Assembly: GCA_023145485.1 (NCBI GenBank)
Contig: JAGLDT010000014.1
Span: 1 to 11,633, forward strand
Direction: 5' to 3'
Source: Cocleimonas sp.
Lineage (GTDB): Bacteria > Pseudomonadota > Gammaproteobacteria > Thiotrichales > Thiotrichaceae
Length of the DNA: 11,633 bases
The notes below the pieces were generated by a model that worked only from the letters and a program-made list of their open reading frames with translations, was not told the origin of the DNA and made no database searches. The translations under genes and the position numbers were made by a program. Shown piece after piece: positions 1 to 6,131 of the stretch (the stretch's first letter is position 1; every line of letters starts with the position of its first letter).

Positions 1-65
1 TCTCTTAATTCGTATGCGGCTGGCATTCCGCCCGTTCCAGCGCCTAGTACTACGATATGAGCCAT
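1..65 (-). CDS. N-terminal fragment of a FAD-dependent oxidoreductase, sulfide:quinone oxidoreductase-like
   Basis: Only the first 21 codons lie in the window; the gene runs off the left edge. The visible protein begins MAHIVVLGAGTGGMPAAYEL, a beta strand followed by the GxGxxG dinucleotide-binding loop (GAGTGG, residues 8-13) that binds FAD in the Rossmann fold. The 'GGMPAAYEL' continuation is what I associate with sulfide:quinone oxidoreductase and related type II NADH dehydrogenase-like flavoproteins. The ATG at 65 is supported by a GGAG Shine-Dalgarno 9 nt upstream. A candidate promoter (TTATCA, 18 bp, TATAAT) lies at 135-164. It is transcribed divergently from cca. Specific substrate is not determinable: catalytic cysteines lie outside the window, so a plain NAD(P)/FAD oxidoreductase is equally possible. 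Confidence 0.6.
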   Translation of the reverse strand, partial: MAHIVVLGAGTGGMPAAYELR

Positions 66-134
66 ATTTGACTACTCCATTTTGATTGTTAAAAAATCAC
101 CCTACGTATTTTTTAGTAACAAGTTTCCGATTGA

Positions 135-164
135 ATTATATTTTTTATTAAGAACCTTTGATAA
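135..164 (-). promoter_or_regulatory. Candidate sigma-70 promoter for the left-edge flavoprotein gene
   Basis: On the minus strand, TTATCA (159-164) and TATAAT (135-140) are separated by 18 bp. A start near 128 would give a leader of about 63 nt before the ATG at 65. The -10 is a perfect match, but the surrounding DNA is very AT-rich, so chance matches are likely. Confidence 0.4.
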
Positions 165-201
165 CACCATAAAAGCAACCATTCGTCAATTAAAAGACAG
201 A

Positions 202-229
202 AAATAAGAATATTATTATGTTCTTATTT
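202..229. repeat. Perfect 9-bp inverted repeat in the flavoprotein/cca intergenic region
   Basis: AAATAAGAA (202-210) and TTCTTATTT (221-229) are exact reverse complements separated by 10 nt. The arms are almost all A/T. It could be a hairpin or an operator, or a chance palindrome in AT-rich DNA. It lies between two divergent genes (starts at 65 and 385). Confidence 0.45.
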
Positions 230-273
230 AATAATGATTTATGGCTATTTTCTAATGTCAAAAAGGATTTTTT

Positions 274-300
274 TTATGGATGATACCGCTTAATCCATAA
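274..300. repeat. Perfect 8-bp inverted repeat upstream of cca
   Basis: TTATGGAT (274-281) and ATCCATAA (293-300) are exact reverse complements around an 11-nt centre. A T-tract precedes it on the plus strand, and no T-tract follows it on either strand, so it does not look like a terminator. The two-half-site geometry would fit a dimeric regulator, but I do not recognise the motif. The rest of 66-384 holds no ORF I can support. Confidence 0.45.
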
Positions 301-384
301 CGGCAAATTTGAATTTATTAATTCATGGTAAAATTAATAAGACTAAGTCTTTTCTTCTAAGTTCTTTAATATGAGCAAATAATA

Positions 385-1629
385 ATGAAAACATTTCTTG
401 TGGGTGGTGCAGTAAGGGATCGATTATTGGGTTTACCAGTAAAAGATAATGACTGGGTTGTTACAGGTACAAGCCCTGAAAAAATGCTAGCAGCAGGGTT
501 TAATCCTGTTGGTAAGGACTTCCCTGTCTTTCTTCATCCCAAAACGGGGGAAGAATATGCACTAGCACGCACGGAGCGTAAATCAGCAAAAGGTTATCAT
601 GGGTTCCAGTTTCAAACCTCTGAAGAGGTCACATTAGAACAAGATTTGCAGCGTCGCGATCTCACGATCAATGCGCTAGCCGAAGATGAAAATGGTAATA
701 TTATTGATACCACGGGTGGCAAGGAGGATTTAAAGCAACGATTATTGCGTCATGTCTCCCCTGCTTTTGCTGAAGATCCTGTGCGTATACTACGAATTGC
801 TCGTTTTTTGGCGCGTTTTTCCTGTTTAGGTTTTCGTATTGCGGATGAGACAATGCAATTAATGAGAGCGATGGTGACAGCAGGCGAGGTAAATGCGCTA
901 GTTGCAGAAAGAGTCTGGCAAGAAACGAGTCGGGCTTTAGCAGAGCCTAACCCTGAAAAGTTTATCGAAACATTGCTTGACTGTGGGGCGTTGAAAATTT
1001 TATTCCCTGAAATTGAATGCTTGTTTGGTGTTCCCCAGCCTGAACATCATCACCCTGAGATTGATACGGGTCTACATACTTTGTTAGTACTACAGCAAGC
1101 CTGTTTATTAAGCTCAGAACCAGAGGTGCGTTTTGCTGCATTAACACATGATTTAGGAAAAGGAACAACAGATAAGGCGTTATTACCGCATCATTATGGA
1201 CATGAAGCACGAGGCTATTCTTTGGTAAAAACCTTATGTGACCGTTATAAAATACCGAAAGCTTATAAACAATTGGCAGAGATAAGCGCTAAATACCATA
1301 CTCATATACATCGAGCTTTTGAGGAAAAACCAAAAACTTTGTTAAAGGTATTAGAGTCAACGGATGCCTTTCGTCGTCCAGAGCGATTTATACAATTTTT
1401 ACTGGTTTGTACAGCAGACAGTCGTGGACGACCGAGTTATGAGGATAATTTTTACTCACAAGCTGATTTTTTTAAATTACTGTTAGAGAAGGTATCAGAG
1501 GTTAGTGTAAAAGACATTGTAAAAGCAGGTTTTACAGGAATAGCAATACGAGAACAATTGCATCATAAAAGAAGGGGCGTTGTAAAGGTAGTGCGGGAAG
1601 AATGGATGAATTCAGGCTTGAATTTTTAA
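385..1629 (+). CDS. cca: Multifunctional CCA-adding enzyme (tRNA nucleotidyltransferase with HD domain)
   Basis: Adds or repairs the 3'-terminal CCA of tRNAs in the cytoplasm using CTP and ATP. The 414 residues match the length of the E. coli-type enzyme (about 412). The class II nucleotidyltransferase head is clear: GGAVRD at 7-12, metal-binding D21 and D23, RRDLTINALA at 90-99, and DPVRILRIARF at 131-141, which corresponds to the nucleotide-selecting arginine helix. The C-terminal half carries an HD phosphohydrolase signature (H231 and HD at 255-256 in LTHDLGKG), found in the gammaproteobacterial form, which also has phosphatase and 2',3'-cyclic phosphodiesterase activities. The ATG at 385 fits the family N-terminus; its Shine-Dalgarno (GAG at 373-375) is weak. 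The last 18 bp overlap the end of rseC on the opposite strand. Confidence 0.96.
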   Translation: MKTFLVGGAVRDRLLGLPVKDNDWVVTGTSPEKMLAAGFNPVGKDFPVFLHPKTGEEYALARTERKSAKGYHGFQFQTSEEVTLEQDLQRRDLTINALAEDENGNIIDTTGGKEDLKQRLLRHVSPAFAEDPVRILRIARFLARFSCLGFRIADETMQLMRAMVTAGEVNALVAERVWQETSRALAEPNPEKFIETLLDCGALKILFPEIECLFGVPQPEHHHPEIDTGLHTLLVLQQACLLSSEPEVRFAALTHDLGKGTTDKALLPHHYGHEARGYSLVKTLCDRYKIPKAYKQLAEISAKYHTHIHRAFEEKPKTLLKVLESTDAFRRPERFIQFLLVCTADSRGRPSYEDNFYSQADFFKLLLEKVSEVSVKDIVKAGFTGIAIREQLHHKRRGVVKVVREEWMNSGLNF

Positions 1630-2046
1630 TCCAACTAATGCTAATCGAGACTTCATTAACACTGATTTAGCTATTTTTTTACTAAGGAGTAAACCTAATA
1701 ACAAACCCGCTAAGCCAAATCCTATACTGCCTATTTCATTAAAAAATTGCTGACCGATAATAGCAAAAACAAAGAGGCAGAAAATAGGCAATAAATAGAG
1801 AAGTGCAGAGCCTGATAAAAGTGCTTGCGGGTGAATACCTAAGATAACAGTATCATTTGCTTTCGCGTTAATTTTATTATCAACACGAATTGTTTTTGTT
1901 TTATTACCTTGTAGCAACGTTGCTAACAAGGAGGTTGAACAGTTAGTCGATGATTGACAACTTCCACAAGCCCCGCCTGAACTAGCAGGGCTTACCCACA
2001 TATAAGAGCCTTCTACACGTTCAACAACGCCTGTTTCCTCAATCAT
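1612..2046 (-). CDS. rseC: RseC/MucC family inner-membrane protein
   Basis: The 144-residue protein has the RseC/MucC arrangement. A short N-terminal domain (MIEETGVVERVEG at 1-13) is followed by a cysteine cluster with C27, C30 and C36 (CxxCx5C), then two hydrophobic segments at about 76-98 and 105-122, and a basic tail. In E. coli RseC is a positive modulator of sigma-E output and is also linked to the Rsx/SoxR-reducing membrane complex; the cysteines suggest a redox or metal role. Which of these applies here is inference. It starts at the base directly after the rseB stop codon, so it is almost certainly co-transcribed and translationally coupled. Its 3' end overlaps cca by 18 bp in convergent orientation, leaving no room for a dedicated terminator. 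Confidence 0.9.
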   Translation of the reverse strand: MIEETGVVERVEGSYMWVSPASSGGACGSCQSSTNCSTSLLATLLQGNKTKTIRVDNKINAKANDTVILGIHPQALLSGSALLYLLPIFCLFVFAIIGQQFFNEIGSIGFGLAGLLLGLLLSKKIAKSVLMKSRLALVGLKIQA

Positions 2047-2967
2047 TTAATGAGCTTTATATTGCAAGTTATGAAAGATACTTTTCAGTGTGCTTTTAGG
2101 AACAGCTCCGACTAAAGTGATCACAAAATTATTCTTGTAGTAGGTAACAACATTTAATGCGCCAGAATGCGTGCCTGTTTCTTTTGAATCGGGTGCTTTC
2201 TTAGAAATAAAGATGGATACCGAGCTTAAACCATCACTTAAAATATAATGATCTGTCGCTGACTCACCTTGCTCTTGTTGCATCATGGGGGCTTTACGCA
2301 AGGAAAAGCCTTTTATCGTTTCTTTTAAACTCCATAAAGCATCAGTTTCAGGTACGACAGATGATTCAAGTAAGTTAACCTTCAGATCACTATGACTATT
2401 ACTAGTTAAAGGAGCAGAAGCAAGAGTAATCCCTGACTTTACTGTATTTTCATCCAATATTTCAAGATTAGTAAAGACAAATTGTTCGATTGTCTTATGG
2501 CTTTTATCAATAATGGTATAGTCGAGCAATAACGATGTTTCAGTATCAACACAATATTTTTGCAGATAGCGCATACGGTCTTTCGGTCGCGCAATCACAA
2601 GCTGACAGGGGCGAGATGCTACTTTTTTTATTTTCCCTAAATCAAAGGAATACACGGCTTGCATCTGTTCATTAAATTTAGGTAGCTTAGATAATGAATA
2701 ATTGGTTACTTTACGAGAATAAGCAGTGCCATTTTTATCTTGACGTTCAACCCGCTCCACTTCTTCTCCATTTTCCATGGTATGTGATACTTTTAACGTC
2801 GTAATATTGCCATTTTTCCCATGAGCTAAGATACCTTTATAACTCTTTTGGCTTAATGATTGAGTCATTTCATGCAATAAATTAAGTGCTTCATTGTTTG
2901 CTAAATTATCTGCAAATGTTGATAGTGGCAAACAGGTAAGACAAGCGAAGGTTATTATTTTTTTCAT
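2047..2967 (-). CDS. rseB: Periplasmic sigma-E regulator RseB/MucB
   Basis: RseB binds the periplasmic part of RseA and shields it from regulated proteolysis until lipopolysaccharide or lipoprotein signals displace it (established for E. coli). The 306 residues compare with 318 in E. coli. There is a signal peptide at 1-19 (STFA then DNLAN) and no other membrane segment, as expected for a periplasmic protein. The N-terminal lipoprotein-carrier-like domain contains two cysteines, C117 and C133, in the 'RPCQLVIARPKDRMRYLQKYC' stretch. This matches the conserved 'C...P.D..RY' region of the family. The C-terminal domain, roughly 205-306, would contact RseA. An 81-bp gap separates it from rseA; no good Shine-Dalgarno is at normal spacing (GAGG lies about 15 nt upstream). 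Confidence 0.93.
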   Translation of the reverse strand: MKKIITFACLTCLPLSTFADNLANNEALNLLHEMTQSLSQKSYKGILAHGKNGNITTLKVSHTMENGEEVERVERQDKNGTAYSRKVTNYSLSKLPKFNEQMQAVYSFDLGKIKKVASRPCQLVIARPKDRMRYLQKYCVDTETSLLLDYTIIDKSHKTIEQFVFTNLEILDENTVKSGITLASAPLTSNSHSDLKVNLLESSVVPETDALWSLKETIKGFSLRKAPMMQQEQGESATDHYILSDGLSSVSIFISKKAPDSKETGTHSGALNVVTYYKNNFVITLVGAVPKSTLKSIFHNLQYKAH

Positions 2968-3008
2968 TTAGTTTTTATACCGCCTCTAAATTCTGTTATT
3001 TTAGACAT
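2964..3008 (-). other. Possible 14-codon mini-ORF overlapping the rseB start
   Basis: In the rseA-rseB gap, an ATG at 3008 opens a frame MSKITEFRGGIKTK that ends with a TGA overlapping the rseB ATG (ATGA, 4-bp overlap). rseB itself has only a poorly spaced Shine-Dalgarno, so translation of this mini-ORF could deliver ribosomes to rseB. The mini-ORF's own ribosome-binding site (GAAG) is weak. It could easily be chance. Confidence 0.2.
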
Positions 3009-3048
3009 TACTTCACAGTTATTTATTTTGGTTCTAAAAGAATAGGGG

Positions 3049-3606
3049 CTAATAATCTGCATTATAGCTCACCACACGCACCGACGGCATCATGGGTGTT
3101 GTGGCGTCATACTTTGCATGACTATCCATATAACGCTTATACAAAGTGCGTGTTCTTGCATCAGGGTAGCTCGTGGTAGCAACCATGGTCGATGTCGCTT
3201 TTACTTGTTGATTAGCTACAACAAGCGGGGTTGCGGTATTTCCAGTCAGTGTAACGGAGCTTTGTAGACCAATAAAGGCTATTGCTGCAACAGAGGCGGC
3301 CATTGCAAAACCGGTGAGGGGGCGAATCCAAACAGGACTTCCATTGCTGACTTTTTTCTCTGTCACTTCCACATGAGAATATTCTGGTTCAGCCTTAATT
3401 TCATCATGAATCCCTTGTAGAAAACTAGACCCTGCTATACTCGATTGTTTTTCATCTCGCATGGTTTCGCCAATTAATGCATAACAGGCTAACGATGCCT
3501 GAAGGTCGTTATCTTTTCCCAATTCATCTAATAGTCGTCTTTGTTCAAACTCACCTGCCTCTCCGTCTAATACTGCCGAGAGATGCTCTGTTATAGTTGT
3601 TGACAT
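3049..3606 (-). CDS. rseA: Sigma-E anti-sigma factor RseA/MucA
   Basis: A single-pass inner-membrane anti-sigma factor that holds RpoE inactive. Envelope stress triggers its stepwise proteolysis by DegS/AlgW-, RseP- and Clp-type proteases in characterised relatives. The 185-residue product begins MSTTITEHLSAVLDGEAGEFE, the typical RseA N-terminal domain that clamps the sigma factor ('LSAVLDGEA' at 9-17). One transmembrane helix lies at about 98-117, followed by a periplasmic tail of about 65 residues. I chose the ATG at 3606 because AAGGTGG sits 6 nt upstream and because the family starts here. An in-frame ATG at 3666, just after the rpoE stop, would add 20 atypical residues and has no Shine-Dalgarno. 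It follows rpoE by 61 bp. Confidence 0.93.
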   Translation of the reverse strand: MSTTITEHLSAVLDGEAGEFEQRRLLDELGKDNDLQASLACYALIGETMRDEKQSSIAGSSFLQGIHDEIKAEPEYSHVEVTEKKVSNGSPVWIRPLTGFAMAASVAAIAFIGLQSSVTLTGNTATPLVVANQQVKATSTMVATTSYPDARTRTLYKRYMDSHAKYDATTPMMPSVRVVSYNADY

Positions 3607-3667
3607 ATTACCCACCTTAATTTTACTAACTAGTCTAAATATTAGCGTTGATATTTCATCGCCCATT

Positions 3668-4243
3668 TTATCTGACTAATGGTTTTAATTCTTTCTCAAT
3701 TGCTTCTCGTGCTCTAAAAATACGAGAACGCACCGTGCCGATAGGACAATCCATTGTGACCGCAATTTCCTCATAACTTAAGCCTTCTAGCTCTCGTAAC
3801 GTAATTGCAGTACGTAAATCATTAGGAAGTGCATCAATCGCAGTCATTATGGTGCGACGAATTTCATCCTTTAATGTTTCATGCTCAGGCGAATCGATAT
3901 TTCTTAATGCATCTGCACCTTCATATTGTTCCGCCTCCTGTGCATCAATGTCCGTTGCTGGCATACGGCGTGCTTTTGAGACTAAATGATTTTTAGCCGT
4001 ATTAATGGCAATCCGATAAAGCCATGTATAAAAAGCACTATCCCCTCGAAAGTTTTTTAACCCTCGATAAGCCTTGATAAATGCCTCTTGTGCTACATCC
4101 ATTGATAAGTCTTGGTCATGCATGTAGCGGTTCACCAGATTAATCACCTTTTGCTGGTATTTCAATACCAACACATCAAATGCTTTCTTATCACCTGCCT
4201 GAACACGTCTAACCAGCTCTAAATCTGTTTGCTTTACGCCCAT
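3668..4243 (-). CDS. rpoE: Extracytoplasmic-function sigma factor RpoE/AlgU (sigma-E)
   Basis: Directs RNA polymerase to envelope-stress promoters. The 191 residues match the length of E. coli RpoE and Pseudomonas AlgU. Sigma region 2 spans about 25-91, with DVAQEAFIKAYRGLKNFRG (49-67) and the -10-recognising helix 'FYTWLYRIAINTAKNHL' (71-87). Region 4 spans about 130-182, with the helix-turn-helix 'LSYEEIAVTMDCPIGTVRSRIFRARE' that reads the GAACTT -35 element. The MGVKQTDLELVRRVQAGD start is family-typical, and GAGGAG lies 10 nt upstream of the ATG. It is first gene of the rpoE-rseA-rseB-rseC unit. A sigma-E-like promoter upstream suggests autoregulation. A 12-bp palindrome spans the start codon. 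No degP/mucD gene follows the operon here; rseC runs into cca instead. Confidence 0.97.
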   Translation of the reverse strand: MGVKQTDLELVRRVQAGDKKAFDVLVLKYQQKVINLVNRYMHDQDLSMDVAQEAFIKAYRGLKNFRGDSAFYTWLYRIAINTAKNHLVSKARRMPATDIDAQEAEQYEGADALRNIDSPEHETLKDEIRRTIMTAIDALPNDLRTAITLRELEGLSYEEIAVTMDCPIGTVRSRIFRAREAIEKELKPLVR

Positions 4244-4249
4244 ATGGGC
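4238..4249 (-). promoter_or_regulatory. Perfect 12-bp palindrome spanning the rpoE start codon
   Basis: GCCCATATGGGC is self-complementary and contains the rpoE ATG (4243-4241). In mRNA it could form a GCCC/GGGC stem with an AUAU loop, placing the start codon partly in the loop. The Shine-Dalgarno GAGGAG is just upstream and outside the stem. A role in limiting translation is inference; the palindrome itself is seen directly. Confidence 0.35.
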
Positions 4250-4398
4250 TTCACTCCTCGGCGACCTTATTTATAAGTAATATCCGCCTAATACAAAACA
4301 AAATTGCTAATAAAAAACTCTAATTGTGGCAAAAATACCACGTAGAATATCTCATCGAAGCAAACCATCAAAAGAGTAAACCAAACAGGTCTACACTC

Positions 4399-4425
4399 TT
4401 CGACCATGAAAATGCTAATAGTTCC
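4399..4425 (-). promoter_or_regulatory. Candidate sigma-E-dependent promoter for the rpoE operon
   Basis: On the minus strand, GGAACT (4420-4425) and GTCGAA (4399-4404) are 15 bp apart. This closely resembles the established sigma-E/AlgU consensus, GGAACTT and GTCnAA or TCTGA with about 16 bp between GAACTT and TCTGA. The seventh base of the -35 is A rather than T. Transcription would begin near 4391-4393, giving a leader of roughly 150 nt before the rpoE ATG. The position fits the autoregulation known for rpoE and algU. Confidence 0.55.
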
Positions 4426-4458
4426 TTGCTGTCTATATTCCAAGCTACCGTAAGTCTG

Positions 4459-4500
4459 ATTGGTAATAATGCCACTAAGGAACCAATAGTTCATTATTGG
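4459..4500. repeat. Overlapping, mutually exclusive hairpins downstream of the TPR gene
   Basis: CCAATA (4483-4488) pairs perfectly with TATTGG (4495-4500) over a 6-nt loop. ATTGGT (4459-4464) can instead pair with ACCAAT (4482-4487), and AATAATG (4465-4471) with CATTATT (4492-4498). The hairpins lie 9 nt past the TPR gene stop on the minus strand and upstream of the sigma-E-like promoter, so they may mark the end of that transcript. No proper T-tract follows (TTCCTT), so terminator status is doubtful. Confidence 0.35.
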
Positions 4501-4509
4501 ATATAGTTA

Positions 4510-5325
4510 TCATAGATCAAATAATGTCTTATCACAGACTTTTTGTAATTCACCATCTCCTTGTAATACCTTGCTATTAGCAATCAGGACTGCTTTATTT
4601 TCCTCTATCAATTGCTTTATTAGTTCTGTTTTTTCAGAAGAACAGTACGTTTTCATCAAATTAATTAACACAGTAACATGATCAGGCTCTATGCTCTGAG
4701 CTTGTTTTAATGCCACTATTGCTTCATCGTACTTATTTAAACGATAATAGGAGTAACCTTTATGCTCAAGCGCTCTCACATTTTCAGGCTCTATCGCTAA
4801 TGCTTTATTGTATTCAATAACAGCATTTTCATAGTCTTTATCAATAAAGTAACTGACTCCTTTTGCAATCGAGGCATTAACTGTATTTAGTTTACGCTGC
4901 TCTTTAATCAGCTCAATATAATGGGTTGATGTTTTGGAGTCTTTTGACCATTTATTTAAAAAATACTTCTCTGCAACATCAAGGTTTTCAGTAGTATATT
5001 CAACAATTCCCAAATTATTCGATGCCTTTTCAGCTAAGCGTTTATTATCACTTTCAACAGATAAAGCTAATGCTTGTTCTAGATGCTCTTTTGCCTTTTC
5101 ATTATTATCATCTGAAAAATACGTCCATCCTATCGCATTATTAACTTTTGCCTTTTCAGTCTCAGTGTTTGCTAGAGGCATCGCTTTTTCTAATACTTCT
5201 AGGGCTTGCTTTGACTCTTGAGCTTTAAATGCCTCTCCTGCCTCTTGCATATATGTTTTAAAATCACCCTCAGCATAAACTGTCGTTGATAACGCTAGTA
5301 ATATTGTGACTATTAGTGCTTTCAT
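4510..5325 (-). CDS. Exported tetratricopeptide-repeat protein of unknown function
   Basis: I do not recognise a named family. The 271 residues start with a signal peptide at 1-18 (TTVYA then EGDF), with no later membrane segment, so a periplasmic location is likely. At least four TPR-like helical pairs are visible. They lie at about 24-57, 62-95 (NNAIGWTYF...AKEHLEQALAL), 151-182 (AKGVSYFIDKDYENAVIEYNKALAIEP) and 184-217 (LEHKGYSYYRLNKYDEAIVALKQAQSIEP). A degenerate repeat lies at 101-130. TPR arrays bind partner proteins, so a scaffold or adaptor role is likely; the partner is unknown. Two cysteines, C228 and C264, lie in the C-terminal part. It starts 13 bp after the upstream membrane-protein gene, with AAGGGA overlapping that gene's stop codon, so the two are one operon. 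The rpoE operon lies downstream on the same strand. Confidence 0.8.
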   Translation of the reverse strand: MKALIVTILLALSTTVYAEGDFKTYMQEAGEAFKAQESKQALEVLEKAMPLANTETEKAKVNNAIGWTYFSDDNNEKAKEHLEQALALSVESDNKRLAEKASNNLGIVEYTTENLDVAEKYFLNKWSKDSKTSTHYIELIKEQRKLNTVNASIAKGVSYFIDKDYENAVIEYNKALAIEPENVRALEHKGYSYYRLNKYDEAIVALKQAQSIEPDHVTVLINLMKTYCSSEKTELIKQLIEENKAVLIANSKVLQGDGELQKVCDKTLFDL

Positions 5326-5338
5326 CGTTTAATTCCCT

Positions 5339-5848
5339 TTAAAATCCAACATCATCCGATCTACTGGCTTTTTCAATCATCAAGGCTTTTGCTAGATTTT
5401 TTTGATGCTCCAACAAAGCATTTAATGCCTGAATTTTAGCAACAGGTTCATCATAAGAAACCCTAATATTCTGTCCATCTTTAACTAATAGCGAATTATC
5501 ATTACTGAGATCCATTGGCTTACTTTGAAAAAACACACGTGGCGAAAAGGGTAGTTTTTCAGGGGATGTTTCCACCGTAATTCTATTTTCAGCTTGATAA
5601 AGTAGTAAAAAAAGACCACCTGCAAAGAAAAGAAGTGAAAAAGCTAAAAAATAACGCGTATTCGTTAACTGTGAAGCAATCAGTCCTTTCCATTCGCGAT
5701 ACATTTCAATACTTTTAAAATCACCAGGTTTATGCTCAAAAATTTTCGCCTGCACATTAGACGTTAATTTAAAACCGAGATAAAGCATTAAAAAGGCAAA
5801 TCCTGTTACCCCCGTGTTTAATATATCGGTGACGAGACTTATGTCCAT
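5339..5848 (-). CDS. Small two-pass membrane protein of unknown function
   Basis: I do not recognise a family. The 169-residue product has two hydrophobic helices, at about 12-29 (TGVTGFAFLMLYLGFKL) and 66-85 (RYFLAFSLLFFAGGLFLLLY). A charged stretch of about 35 residues lies between them. A soluble C-terminal region of about 80 residues ends in a helical, charged segment (VAKIQALNALLEHQKNLAKALMIEK at 136-160) that could be coiled coil. I start it at the ATG at 5848 because GGAGAG lies 7 nt upstream; an in-frame GTG at 5893 would add 15 residues without a convincing ribosome-binding site. It forms a two-gene operon with the exported TPR gene 13 bp downstream. If the C-terminal region is periplasmic, it could contact that TPR protein, but the topology is not established. 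Confidence 0.75.
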   Translation of the reverse strand: MDISLVTDILNTGVTGFAFLMLYLGFKLTSNVQAKIFEHKPGDFKSIEMYREWKGLIASQLTNTRYFLAFSLLFFAGGLFLLLYQAENRITVETSPEKLPFSPRVFFQSKPMDLSNDNSLLVKDGQNIRVSYDEPVAKIQALNALLEHQKNLAKALMIEKASRSDDVGF

Positions 5849-5972
5849 TATTTGGCTCTCCAAAAATTTATTCCGAATCCATGAAATAAACACCTCATTT
5901 TCATACCTATATTCCTCTCAAACACTCAGGTGTACGAAGAGGTTAACAAGCCCTTATGGTGTTTAGCTTTAA

Positions 5973-5981
5973 AGTGTAGCA
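5973..5981 (-). promoter_or_regulatory. Candidate extended -10 promoter for the membrane-protein/TPR operon
   Basis: On the minus strand, TGCTACACT is an extended -10 (TGn followed by TACACT). No good -35 sits at 17 bp (GTCTTA). Initiation near 5966 would give a leader of about 118 nt to the ATG at 5848. Weak, but it is the best candidate I see in the gap 5849-6230. Confidence 0.3.
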
Positions 5982-6004
5982 GATTGTGGTAAAAATAAGA
6001 CTCT

Positions 6005-6059
6005 TTATCCTCTGGTTGTGTTATTTTCAATCAAACCCATACAAAGCTCCAACCTCCTT
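6005..6059 (-). other. Strong Shine-Dalgarno without a real gene; 11-codon mini-ORF
   Basis: AAGGAGG (6053-6059 on the minus strand) is a full anti-16S match. The nearest ATG, at 6040, is 12 nt downstream, longer than usual, and opens only MGLIENNTTRG before a TAA at 6005-6007. It lies upstream of the candidate -10 at 5973-5981, so it may not even be in the same transcript. It is recorded because the ribosome-binding motif is unusually good for non-coding DNA. Confidence 0.2.
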
Positions 6060-6131
6060 TACTCTTCTTTAGCAATTGTTTTTTGTCGTGTACAGAGGAC
6101 TAAAATTTAAGAAACAAGAAAGAGACCAATG

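Noticed and set aside
3607..3666. Extended RseA start at the ATG at 3666
   Set aside because: It adds 20 residues unlike the family N-terminus and has no ribosome-binding site, while AAGGTGG lies 6 nt before the ATG at 3606.
4288..4494. A 68-codon minus-strand reading frame between the TPR gene and rpoE, and a 60-codon plus-strand one over the same DNA
   Set aside because: Neither has a Shine-Dalgarno or a recognisable motif, and both run across the sigma-E-like promoter. They look like chance open frames.
5849..5893. Extended start (GTG at 5893) for the two-pass membrane protein
   Set aside because: The ATG at 5848 has a well-placed GGAGAG; the GTG does not have a convincing one.
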